A DNA stretch of 64,000 nt from Archangium lansingense (GTDB taxonomy: Bacteria > Myxococcota > Myxococcia > Myxococcales > Myxococcaceae), in NCBI RefSeq assembly GCF_026626635.1, contig NZ_JAPNKA010000001.1, positions 868,001 to 932,000 on the forward strand. The letters are read 5' to 3'. Below the pieces are notes generated by a model, which saw only the letters and a program-made list of their open reading frames with translations, made no database searches and was not told where the DNA came from. The position numbers and the translations under genes are program-made. Positions 21,019 to 29,085 of this stretch are shown in pieces. The stretch's first letter is position 1, and each line of letters begins with the position of its first letter.

Positions 21019-21969
21019 TCAAGGCAACAGGTGTTTGACATCCCATACGATGTAGCCCTGTTGGCGTCCCCCGTTCCTGAAAAGCTCAAATACAATCTTG
21101 TCGCCATCTTTGATGGGGTCGAATGACGATAAATCAGCCACCAAAGCAACACGTCCGGATTGGCCCGGACCGATTCTGCTCGGATAGGCCTGAGCGGCAA
21201 AAGGCAGTGAATCACCTGTGTCAAGCGCTGAGACCTGCGCCGATTGCGTCCCCCATGGCCTCTTGGGATCCGTATTGGTCACATGAAAAACCATGGCGAC
21301 TTTCTTGGTCGCCGGCTTTTCTGTTGTAACGAGGGTGGAGACCAGAATTTCGATTCCTTCCTCGCGCAGCAACCTCTTGTCCAACTCCTTGAACCCGGTG
21401 AGCGCGACCTTGCCGCGAGCCAGGAGCATGGAGAGCGCGTGGTCCTCAGAGTCCATGACCTCGCTTCTCCAGGCAATCTCGTCTCTTTGTTGGCGGACCT
21501 GGGCGCGGAGCCGCTTGTTCTCCTTGCGCTGTTCCTCAAGGTTCACCCGGACCGTTTCGGGAGACTCTGGATCGGGGTAGACATCAACCTGCATGTCCCT
21601 GCGTGTCTCGCTGGCAGTGACGGTGAAGGGCAACTCGGTGCCGTCCTCAAGCGTCACCACCAGGAGCAATCGATCCTCGGAAGCGAGGTCTTTGAGGGGC
21701 TCTATCAGCACCTTCTTCCCGACGCACTCCACGGGCTCGAAGCGGCCTTCCCAGCCCAGCATCTTCGTCCGGTCCGGGTCACAGGGGTGCTGGAACCGGA
21801 GCACCGTGACCACCTTCCCGGCTACGTAGAGCTCCGGAACCTTCGACGCGGGAGCGTTCGAGAGGAAGAGGGCCCGATGCACCGAAGAATACTTCGTTGG
21901 GATCGGCTCGGGGTGGGCTCCCGCGACCGTGGACACCGCCAGGCAGGCGAGTAGAACGGCCTTTTGCAT
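21019..21969 (-). CDS. DUF2381 family protein (TIGR02268)
   Basis: The 316-residue exported protein has signal peptide MQKAVLLACLAVSTVAGA. It matches the myxobacterial paralogous DUF2381 family as I know it: VTVLRFQHPCDPDRTKMLGWEGRF, a coiled-coil stretch EEQRKENKRLRAQVRQQRD, and a C-terminal beta domain (VVFELFR-like end). The start at 21969 was chosen for the signal peptide. DUF2381 genes often sit beside Ser/Thr kinases or lipoproteins in myxobacteria; here a lipoprotein follows. Function unknown. Confidence 0.85.
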   Translation of the reverse strand: MQKAVLLACLAVSTVAGAHPEPIPTKYSSVHRALFLSNAPASKVPELYVAGKVVTVLRFQHPCDPDRTKMLGWEGRFEPVECVGKKVLIEPLKDLASEDRLLLVVTLEDGTELPFTVTASETRRDMQVDVYPDPESPETVRVNLEEQRKENKRLRAQVRQQRDEIAWRSEVMDSEDHALSMLLARGKVALTGFKELDKRLLREEGIEILVSTLVTTEKPATKKVAMVFHVTNTDPKRPWGTQSAQVSALDTGDSLPFAAQAYPSRIGPGQSGRVALVADLSSFDPIKDGDKIVFELFRNGGRQQGYIVWDVKHLLP

Positions 21970-22218
21970 CGGGTACGTGGGCCAGGTCAGCATGGGGGGG
22001 GGGGCAGGGAACCTATCAGACCCCATCCCGGACGGCAGGTCCTTGGGCTCGCCGTTACCTCGGAGGACAGGCCCCCATGGGCCGTTCGAGGCTCGGCTTC
22101 ATGGTCTTCGAGTCCCCATCAATCAGGTCCGGGTGCCTGAAACCCTTGGGTATCATGACCGGGTGCCACCGGGGGCGGCGCTCCCGATGCGCCCCGGGGC
22201 CCCCGAAAGAATGCGGCC

Positions 22219-22535
22219 ATGAGTGAGCCGAGCCTCTCCGCCTTCTTCTGGTCCGTCGCGGACCTGCTGCGCGGTGACTACAAGCAGTCCGAATACGGGA
22301 AGGTCATCTTCCCCTTCACCGCCTGAAGAAGCCCATGGGCGACCAGGACAACATCGGCGAGAACCTCCGCGCCTACGTGCAGGGCTTCTCGCCCGCGGCT
22401 CGCGAAGTCATCCGGCTCATGGTCAACCTCCTCTTCATCGAGGATAATGACGCGCTCTCCAGGCCCGGCGTGGTGCGCTCCCTCTACGACCCGACGGCTG
22501 GCACCGGCGGCATGTTGAGCGTGGCCAGCTCAGTA
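22219..22535 (+). pseudogene. Collapsed hsdM, type I restriction-modification methylase
   Basis: ATG at 22219 opens a frame reading [19 protein letters not shown] then FPFT and a stop, the start of HsdM. From 22335 a second frame reads DNIGENLRAYVQGFSPAA and then joins straight to EVIRLMVNLLFIEDNDAL and LYDPTAGTGGMLSVAS, the SAM-binding motif I region. In intact HsdM these blocks are separated by about 100 residues, so at least two internal deletions are present. The remnant ends abruptly at about 22535 inside the stop region of the convergent gene. No hsdS or hsdR is visible. Confidence 0.88.
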
Positions 22536-23156
22536 AAGGATGCAGTCGAACTTCTCGATGACTGCCTTGAGCTCTTCGGGAGTGGTCTCTAGCAACCTGG
22601 CGGCAGCGGGAGCGTAATAGGTTAGGGCGCTGGTCGCCGGTGGATTCTGGAGGAGCGTGTCCGGGATGATATCGCCATGGACACCTGGCCATTTGACGCT
22701 GCGCAGTTCGGGAGCATGTCCGATGGGGTCGAGGATGGTGAAGCAGGGCCACCTGGGAAAGCGAAGGGTGGCAGGGTCCGCGCCCATGATGCGGCAACCA
22801 TCCAGGCGAGCCTCGGAGAAGTCGCAGTCCTCGATGGCGCCGTGTTCCCAACCTGTGCCGTAGTTGGGCCAGTGCCCGAAGTCGCACCCGGTCAGCCGCC
22901 CCTTGAAGCGGCACCCCTTGAGGGAGGCCTTCACCCATTGTTGGTGATTCTTCAGTTCCTGCCTCACCTCGAAGGTGCAGTCGAAGAACCGTGCCCCGAC
23001 GATGATCAGGTTCCTGGCGGAGACCTTCAGGATGACGGTGCAGTTTCTAAGCGACAGGTTGGGGCCAAGGAAATAGAGCGAGTTCTTGTCCGTCAACTCC
23101 AGCCGCTCGTTTGCAATCTCCTTGTCCTCGATGAGGACGTTCTCGAGCCACCCCAT
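22530..23156 (-). CDS. Pentapeptide-like hypothetical, putative immunity protein
   Basis: The 208-residue soluble protein has loosely repeated CxF/ADF-type units (NCTVILK, DCTFEVR, GCRFKGRLTGCDFGHW, DCDFSEARLDGCRI) suggesting a right-handed beta-helix of pentapeptide-repeat type, and a helical C terminus. It starts 12 bp after the SitA-like toxin stop on the same strand, the usual place of the immunity gene in myxobacterial toxin pairs. Pentapeptide folds can mimic DNA. Immunity function is inferred from position only. Confidence 0.72.
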   Translation of the reverse strand: MGWLENVLIEDKEIANERLELTDKNSLYFLGPNLSLRNCTVILKVSARNLIIVGARFFDCTFEVRQELKNHQQWVKASLKGCRFKGRLTGCDFGHWPNYGTGWEHGAIEDCDFSEARLDGCRIMGADPATLRFPRWPCFTILDPIGHAPELRSVKWPGVHGDIIPDTLLQNPPATSALTYYAPAAARLLETTPEELKAVIEKFDCILY

Positions 23157-23167
23157 GGTCGCTCCTT

Positions 23168-24853
23168 TCAGAAGGTGAGCATCCGGAAGAACTCACCCGC
23201 CATGCGTCGGCCATGACGCGCGAGATTCGATTCCGTGCCGGAGAGAATCTCGTACTTGTGGCCCGTCTGCAGGTCAATCACGTCCGCTCCCTGGTGTTTG
23301 TACCGAAGGCTCCCTCGCAACCGGGTTTTGATCTCTTCGTGCACGAACCGCCCCCGGGCCTCGCGCTCCAGCAGCCGTGCCAGCCAATACTCACCATTCC
23401 TTCTGGCCCTTTCGATGGCGATAAGCTCTCTATTGGAGAGCCTGTGGGGTCCCCATTCCCTGGCGGCCAGGGTGACGGCCTCCTGGAGCATGTCGCCCAC
23501 CTTGTCCTCGGCGGGAATGTCCGCCGCCGACTTGCCGCGCGGCAGGTGCCAGCGCTGGCCGTCGTTGAGCTCCACCTGCCGGTTGCCACCCCGGTGCCGG
23601 ATGACGGTGGCGGAGGAGCGGCCTCCCGGGGCTGTTTCCGTGCCCCGGCCCGGCCCCTTCTTGAACATCACCACGGCCAGGGGGCCCTGCGGTGAGGTGG
23701 CCACCGTCTCCGCCGCCGCCACCGCCCTGGCCAGCGTCCCCTCCGAGGCGAGCGCCGCCTCCGCGGCCTCCAGCCTCCCCAGGACGGCGGCACCGCCCTG
23801 GGCCTCGAACTGCGCTCCGGCGAGGTGGAAGCCCGGCAGCGACTTCACCCGCGCCACCACCTGCCCCAGCGTGTGCCCGCTGAGCGTGGCCACCGCCAGA
23901 ATCATGGCCCTCGCCGCGTCCTCGCCCAGCACCTTGCCGAACTCCGCGCCCGCTGCGCGCAGCTCCTCGAAGGTGGTGGCGTGGTGCGCCGCATCCGCCA
24001 GGCGGGCCCAGCCGTCCATCAGCCCGTACACCGTCTCGAGGCCCAGGTAGCCCACCAGCAGGAGGGTCATGCCAGCGGCGATGGCCTTGGTGGTTGGCTC
24101 GGGCACCAGCCACATCATGCAGTAGAGGCCTACCGTCCAGACGACCATGGAGACGAGCGCTCGCACGTCCAGCAGCTCGCGCCCCAGGGCCGCCTGCGTC
24201 TCGTCCAGCACGTGGCCCACGGCGATGGAGAGGGCCAGGGTGCGCCGGTCGTCGGTGCGCAGGTACTCCCCATCGTCCAGCAGGCCCCGGCAATCGCCTC
24301 CGCCCTGGGGCACACACCACTTCAGGTAGTTCTCCCTCAAGGCCGCTTCGGCCTGGGGGGTGAGGACGACGGTGCCTCGCTGGCGTTCGGGTATCCAGGT
24401 GTAGCCCCGGCCCGCGTATGCCTCCAGCTTCCAGTCACCCGAGGCTTCCACCCACCCCGCCTCGGGTGGAGGCCCCAAGGTGTCGAGCAACTCGTGCGCG
24501 GCCTGCCGGGGTGTCTTCGCCCCCAGACGCACGTCCCGAGCGAGCCGATGGAAGGCCCGCTGGAACTCGACCCTGGGGATGCGCACCGGCCGGGTGGTGA
24601 CGGCACCGGGTTCCAGGAACTCCACCTCGTACACGCTGGCCGACTCCAGGCCAGGTTCCACCGGGGAGTCCACACGCTCCCGCGGAGCCGGTGGGGACAT
24701 AAGCGAGTGATGGCGAGCGCCCGCCACGGAGCCACCGTGGGGGTTACCCGTGGCACACGCGAGCTGGAAGACGAGAACGATGAGGGCATAGGCGCCCGCG
24801 CACGAGCCCAGTGGTGCGCCCGCGGGGCGCGCGCCAGCAAGACGGGTGGACAC
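23168..24853 (-). CDS. SitA-like lipoprotein polymorphic toxin
   Basis: The 561-residue lipoprotein has lipobox FQLAC (Cys33). It uses a GTG start preceded by GGAGGTGCTCC. A middle domain holds hydrophobic segments (about 235-300) and the stretch GLMDGWARLADAAHHATTFEELRAAG, which I recognise from myxobacterial SitA-type and AHH-like lipoprotein toxins. The C-terminal 150 residues, after a basic Gly-rich linker, look like a variable toxin domain with DVIDLQTGHKYEILSG near the end, possibly a PD-(D/E)XK-type nuclease core. SitA toxins of Myxococcus move between cells by TraA/TraB outer-membrane exchange; that this one does so is inference. Confidence 0.78.
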   Translation of the reverse strand: MSTRLAGARPAGAPLGSCAGAYALIVLVFQLACATGNPHGGSVAGARHHSLMSPPAPRERVDSPVEPGLESASVYEVEFLEPGAVTTRPVRIPRVEFQRAFHRLARDVRLGAKTPRQAAHELLDTLGPPPEAGWVEASGDWKLEAYAGRGYTWIPERQRGTVVLTPQAEAALRENYLKWCVPQGGGDCRGLLDDGEYLRTDDRRTLALSIAVGHVLDETQAALGRELLDVRALVSMVVWTVGLYCMMWLVPEPTTKAIAAGMTLLLVGYLGLETVYGLMDGWARLADAAHHATTFEELRAAGAEFGKVLGEDAARAMILAVATLSGHTLGQVVARVKSLPGFHLAGAQFEAQGGAAVLGRLEAAEAALASEGTLARAVAAAETVATSPQGPLAVVMFKKGPGRGTETAPGGRSSATVIRHRGGNRQVELNDGQRWHLPRGKSAADIPAEDKVGDMLQEAVTLAAREWGPHRLSNRELIAIERARRNGEYWLARLLEREARGRFVHEEIKTRLRGSLRYKHQGADVIDLQTGHKYEILSGTESNLARHGRRMAGEFFRMLTF

Positions 24854-25034
24854 GGAGCACCTCCGGAAGCGACGCCACCGGAAAGCCGTCGCTCCGGAAC
24901 TACATGGGAAACTCGTGTGCCCGTCAATCCGAGGGGTTGGCCAAGGAGAGAAGGATGAGTTGGGTAGGCTGGTTGCCGTGCGGCCTTCGGTCCTGGAAGG
25001 AAGAGAGCGTGAGGGACCCTCACCCCCGCCCTCT

Positions 25035-25043
25035 CCCAGAGGG
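25035..25043. repeat. 9-bp target-site duplication, left copy
   Basis: CCCAGAGGG, repeated exactly at 26578-26586 on the other side of the insertion sequence. Confidence 0.9.
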
Positions 25044-26577
25044 CTGAGGATTGCACACGCTAAGTAGGCGGGGGAGCGGAGGAAAGGTGCTGGGCGAGGG
25101 TGAAGCCGGCGACGTAGTCGCCCAGCCGTTCGTAGCCGCGCCAGAGGACGAGCCAGCCCGGAGGTTTCTTGTCCGGGTTGGCCATGTAACCGCCTAGGGC
25201 GGCGATGAGCAGCAGGGCCTGACGAAGCGTCAGCGCCCCTTGCAGTCGCATGCGTGGAGAGAGTTGGGGTGCCATGGCTTGGAGCACCTGCACCTCGGCG
25301 GGCTCCAACACTTCATCTGCGGGCTCGTCCGGGAGAGTGCGGCTCAGGGTGCGCAGGCGCAGCATCTTGACGGAAACCAGCAGAGTGAGGACGAGCAGGT
25401 TTTCAAGGTGCTCGCGCCTCTGGTGCTGACGCCCCTCCAGGCGGCAGCCCGTCTTCAGGGCCTTGTGCAACTCCTCAATCCCCCACCTCTTCTGGTAGGT
25501 GGACACCGCGCCCCAGGCCGCCTCCACGCTTTCAATGGGCACGTTGCTCAGCAGCAGCCACTCCACTGCTTTCTGTCCCTGTGGCGGCTCTTCTTCGCGC
25601 ACCAGCACGCCCCACACCGGCACCGGCTGCCCACCCTGGCGCCCGGGAGGCAGCAGCGTGAGAGGGACGTAGCGCAGCACCAGCGTGGCGTCGCGTGCCG
25701 TGCGCGCCGGCTTGTCCGCCCGGGCTGGTTGCGCCGACACGTGCAGCAGCCGGCTGTCCACCACGGGCAGCCCCTCCATGGTGGCCCACAGCCTCCCCCC
25801 TTCTCCCTCCACGCGCCTGTCCTGGCCGGCGCGCACCAGCAGTTGATACGACGCGCTAGCCGAGCGGGAGAACAACTCGAAAATGTCTCCTTCGGCGTCG
25901 ATGACGTGCAGCAGTCGCCCTGGCTCGCCCACTCCCTCTTCGGCCTCCACCATGGCCTGCCACCACAAGCTGCTTTCCTTCTGCTCGAAGGGCCGCTGCT
26001 TCCTGCTCTTGGCCTTTCCCCTTTGCGCGGCCGGGCGCGCCCAGGTGCGCGCTCCCAGCACTCCAAAAGCGGCGCCGTCGGCCTGCACCACCAACGCCGT
26101 CTGCAGAAAGAAGCCCTGACACACGGGATTGCCCACCTGGCCCACCCCGCTCATGGACAGATGGCTGAGCTCCACCTCGGTCCGGTCGTGTACACACAAG
26201 GCCACCTCTCCCGCCTGCCCTTTCGCCACCGCCTTGCCCACTGTCCGGGCCGCTGGCTCCAGCAGCTGCCGGAAGCTGACGTCTTCGTTCTCCAGCATGC
26301 GGTAGGCCCCCATTCGCTCCGCCCGGCTGGTGCCCAATCGGTTGATGGTGACGCCGGGCTGCCCCTCCATCAGGTGAAGGGTGTGCAGCAACCTCTCCCT
26401 CAGCCACACCTCCTCAAGCGGACCGAAACTCCCTGCTGGATAGAGAACCTCGTACGTCAGATACAAAGGGGCAGCTTCCATGGGCTGCCTCTCTATCCGG
26501 CCCTACCGCTCACGTCATGCTCCATCCAGCTTGCTCACCCCTTGCTCCCTCTCTCCCTCTGCGTGTGCATTCTTCAG
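25044..26577 (-). mobile_element. Complete IS4-family (IS50-like) insertion sequence, 1534 bp
   Basis: The ends are imperfect 17-bp inverted repeats (CTGAGGATTGCACACGC at 25044-25060; GCGTGTGCATTCTTCAG at 26561-26577, 15/17 matching). Both start with CTGA as IS50/Tn5 ends do. The flanks carry an exact 9-bp direct repeat, CCCAGAGGG, the target duplication length of the IS50 group. One intact transposase gene fills the element. It is inserted in a hairpin repeat of the CCCTCTCCC..GGGAGAGGG family. Confidence 0.92.
25060..26481 (-). CDS. IS4-family transposase (Tn5-like)
   Basis: The 473-residue DDE transposase has an N-terminal DNA-binding domain (GTSRAERMGAYRMLEN). Catalytic residues are in CVHDRTEVELSH (Asp), HVIDAEGDIFEL (Asp) and RWGIEELHKALKTGCR (Glu, with the YREK-like neighbourhood). 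A C-terminal helical dimerisation region (TLRQALLLIAALGGYMANP) also matches Tn5-type transposases. The stop codon lies at the inner edge of the left inverted repeat. The gene appears intact, so the element may be active. Confidence 0.93.
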   Translation of the reverse strand: MEAAPLYLTYEVLYPAGSFGPLEEVWLRERLLHTLHLMEGQPGVTINRLGTSRAERMGAYRMLENEDVSFRQLLEPAARTVGKAVAKGQAGEVALCVHDRTEVELSHLSMSGVGQVGNPVCQGFFLQTALVVQADGAAFGVLGARTWARPAAQRGKAKSRKQRPFEQKESSLWWQAMVEAEEGVGEPGRLLHVIDAEGDIFELFSRSASASYQLLVRAGQDRRVEGEGGRLWATMEGLPVVDSRLLHVSAQPARADKPARTARDATLVLRYVPLTLLPPGRQGGQPVPVWGVLVREEEPPQGQKAVEWLLLSNVPIESVEAAWGAVSTYQKRWGIEELHKALKTGCRLEGRQHQRREHLENLLVLTLLVSVKMLRLRTLSRTLPDEPADEVLEPAEVQVLQAMAPQLSPRMRLQGALTLRQALLLIAALGGYMANPDKKPPGWLVLWRGYERLGDYVAGFTLAQHLSSAPPPT

Positions 26578-26586
26578 CCCAGAGGG
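26578..26586. repeat. 9-bp target-site duplication, right copy
   Basis: CCCAGAGGG, matching the left copy. Removing the IS and one copy restores a continuous hairpin repeat, CCTCTCCCAGAGGGAGAGG. Confidence 0.9.
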
Positions 26587-26602
26587 AGAGGGGGCCTGTG
26601 CA

Positions 26603-28945
26603 CTACAGCGAGCGCCAGCGCGGGCGACGCAGCGCGAAGCCGAGCGCCGTCAGCAGCAGGAGGACCGTCGTGGGTACGCCGCCATCCTCGCCCGCTGCGC
26701 AGCCGCAACCCGAGCCGTTGTCCGGCGGCGGCACCTTGTCGGTCACGCGGACGGTGATGGTGTCCGTGCTGCTCAGGCCCCGGGCATCCGTCACCTGGAG
26801 CTGGAAGGTGAGCACCGCCTCCCCGTCCACCTCGGGCGCGTTGAACGTGGCCCTCGGGCCCGCTTTCATGAGCGTCACGGTGGGGCCGTCTACCTGGGTC
26901 CAGGCATAGATCAACTCGGAGCCCTCCGGATCCTTCGACTCCGAGCCGTTGAGCGTCACCCCACTGCCCTCGGTGACCTTCTGGTCCCCTCCAGCCCGGG
27001 CCACCGGCGGCGTGTTGACCACGTCTCGCACGAGCACCGTCACCGTCACCGGGTCGCTCTCCAGCTTTCCATCACCCACGATGAGCTGGAAGGTCAGCTC
27101 CGTATTGGCCTCCACCTCGGGCGCGGTGAAGGACGGGGTGGCCGAGGTGCTGTCTCTCAGGGTCACCTTAGGGTCACCCACCTGCGTCCACGTGTAGATG
27201 AGCGTGGCTCCCTCATCCACCTCCGTGGCGCTCCCCTCGAGCGTCACGTCCGTTCCCTCTGCCACCTCGGGCACCGGCTTCACCTGGGCCACCGGTTTGC
27301 GGTTGTTCACCTTCACTGTGACGGTGAACGGGGCACTCTGAGCCAGTCCGTCGCTCGCCACCACCTGGAAGGTGAGCTCGAGCACCTCCGTCACCGTGGG
27401 AGCCGTGAAGGTGGCCTTGGCCGTCTTGGCTCCCTCCAGGACGACTTCGGGCGTGCCCACCTGCGTCCACTCGTAGCTGACGGCGTCCCCGTCGGGGTCC
27501 GTGCCCGTGGCCTCCAGGGTCACCGTGTCGCGCTCGGAGACGTTCAGCACCGCCGTGGCTTGCACCGTGGGCGCCCGGTTGCCCGCGGAGACGTCGCGCA
27601 CCCGCACGGTCGTCACGGACGGCACGCTCGTGTTCACCTCATCGCGCACCCGCAGCTCGAACTCGAGGTCCGTGTCCTGCGTCACCTCGGGCGCGAGGAA
27701 GGTGGGGTTGTTCACCTTGGGGTCGCTGAGCGCCACGACTGGGCCCTGGGTTTGCGTCCACTCGTAGGTGAGCGCACTGCCCTCGGGGTCCGTTCCGCTG
27801 CCGGAGAGCGTCACCTGGCGCCGCTCGCTGACGGTCTGGGCCTGGCCCGCATTCGCCACCGGCGTCCGGTTGATGCACGTGCTCCGGTGGGCCACCAGCG
27901 TCGTGAACGGCTTGTTCACCACGCCCTCGAGCTGGAGGTCATCCAGGTCCCAACCCGTTGCGCCATTGCTGTCGTCCGTGCCGATGCGGAAGCGGATACG
28001 CACCGTCTTCCCCGCGTAGGTGGTGCTCAGGTTGAGGGTGGTCTTGGTGAATGCGGGATACGATGAACTCTGGCTTCCATACGCCCGCCGGCCCTGGAGC
28101 GGGTTCTCCGAGCCCGCAGCGAGGGTCACGTTGTAGGTGGAGGCGCCGATGTCCACCCATGTCTGCCCATCGTCCGCGCTCAGCTCGATGACGCCGCCGT
28201 CGTAGGGGAGATTCGAGGGGTTCACCTCGAAGACGTAGCGATGCTGGAAGATGACTCGGAACGTCTCCGTCTGCGACACCTGAAGGGGCGGCGAGACGAG
28301 CGAGAGGTCCGAGGTCTCCTTGTGGTCCGGTCCGTGGAAGAAGCTGTTCCCGTTCGTCGAATCGAGCTGGCGCGTCCACGGTGGGCTGCTCGCCGGCCTG
28401 GCCATGATGGTCCACGCGGGAAAGGGCGCATCCACCTTCTCGAGAGTGCTCGTCCCCGGGACTGCGTCCGTGTTCACCCGGTACACCACCTTGTGCGTCT
28501 GGTCTCCGGGTACCGACTGCGCCTCGTCCCGGTAGGCGATGTTCAGGGTCAGGTCGCGTGGCGTGGCGGTGCCCGAGAGCTTCACCGGCAGCTCCGCGGT
28601 GGTGAGCTGCTGCGGGTCCGAGGCGGGAAAGGACACCTTCTGTCCCTCGGGGAAGGAGAGATCCGCGTCCGCGCTGGAGAGCGTCATGCTCGTCTGCTCG
28701 AGGCGCTCGGTGCCGCTGTTGCGAAGGGTGACGCGCACGCGCGCGGTCTCTCCCGTGTCGAGCACTCCGTCATCATCACAGGACGTCGTCCCCGTGGAAT
28801 CGAGCAGCTCCGCGTTGACGAGCTCCACGTGCTTGCCGGTGGCGAAGCTGGCGGCGGGTGGAGCGGGGGATCGCTCCTTCGTGGCGGCGGGACGGGCCGT
28901 CATCGCCAGCGCGAGACCCATCAATGCGGCGATGTATCGCTTCAC
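26603..28945 (-). CDS. PKD-repeat MYXO-CTERM surface protein, protease-less paralogue of the M36 protein
   Basis: The 780-residue secreted protein has a signal peptide (MKRYIAALMGLALAMTARPA) followed almost at once by SFATGKHVELV. It then matches the C-terminal half of the upstream M36 protease: a jelly-roll/MAM-like domain (to about 350), four PKD/Ig-like repeats (NRTPVANAG, GTDPEGSALTYEWTQ units), and a MYXO-CTERM tail (GCGCAAGEDGG, hydrophobic segment, RRPRW). The FTP propeptide and the zinc-protease domain are missing. It is probably cell-surface anchored through myxosortase processing. The tandem position indicates duplication followed by loss of the catalytic part. Confidence 0.88.
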   Translation of the reverse strand: MKRYIAALMGLALAMTARPAATKERSPAPPAASFATGKHVELVNAELLDSTGTTSCDDDGVLDTGETARVRVTLRNSGTERLEQTSMTLSSADADLSFPEGQKVSFPASDPQQLTTAELPVKLSGTATPRDLTLNIAYRDEAQSVPGDQTHKVVYRVNTDAVPGTSTLEKVDAPFPAWTIMARPASSPPWTRQLDSTNGNSFFHGPDHKETSDLSLVSPPLQVSQTETFRVIFQHRYVFEVNPSNLPYDGGVIELSADDGQTWVDIGASTYNVTLAAGSENPLQGRRAYGSQSSSYPAFTKTTLNLSTTYAGKTVRIRFRIGTDDSNGATGWDLDDLQLEGVVNKPFTTLVAHRSTCINRTPVANAGQAQTVSERRQVTLSGSGTDPEGSALTYEWTQTQGPVVALSDPKVNNPTFLAPEVTQDTDLEFELRVRDEVNTSVPSVTTVRVRDVSAGNRAPTVQATAVLNVSERDTVTLEATGTDPDGDAVSYEWTQVGTPEVVLEGAKTAKATFTAPTVTEVLELTFQVVASDGLAQSAPFTVTVKVNNRKPVAQVKPVPEVAEGTDVTLEGSATEVDEGATLIYTWTQVGDPKVTLRDSTSATPSFTAPEVEANTELTFQLIVGDGKLESDPVTVTVLVRDVVNTPPVARAGGDQKVTEGSGVTLNGSESKDPEGSELIYAWTQVDGPTVTLMKAGPRATFNAPEVDGEAVLTFQLQVTDARGLSSTDTITVRVTDKVPPPDNGSGCGCAAGEDGGVPTTVLLLLTALGFALRRPRWRSL

Positions 28946-29050
28946 AGTACGGCCTCCAGGGTTCTGGGAAGGAACCCCGGAGTCTAGCGCTCCTCACCGC
29001 CAGACTTCACATCTGGCTCGGCGGGGTGAGGGTCCTGGACGACGACCCTC

Positions 29051-29078
29051 ACCCCCCGCCTCTCCCAGAGGGAGAGGG
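29051..29078. repeat. Intergenic hairpin repeat (CTCTCCC-AGA-GGGAGAG)
   Basis: A 7-bp perfect stem with loop AGA, preceded by CCCTCACCCCCCGC. It lies between the two tandem MYXO-CTERM genes and belongs to the same repeat family as those at 25031, 42101 and 58321. It may act as a transcription terminator for the M36 gene. Confidence 0.7.
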
Positions 29079-29085
29079 AGCCGTG

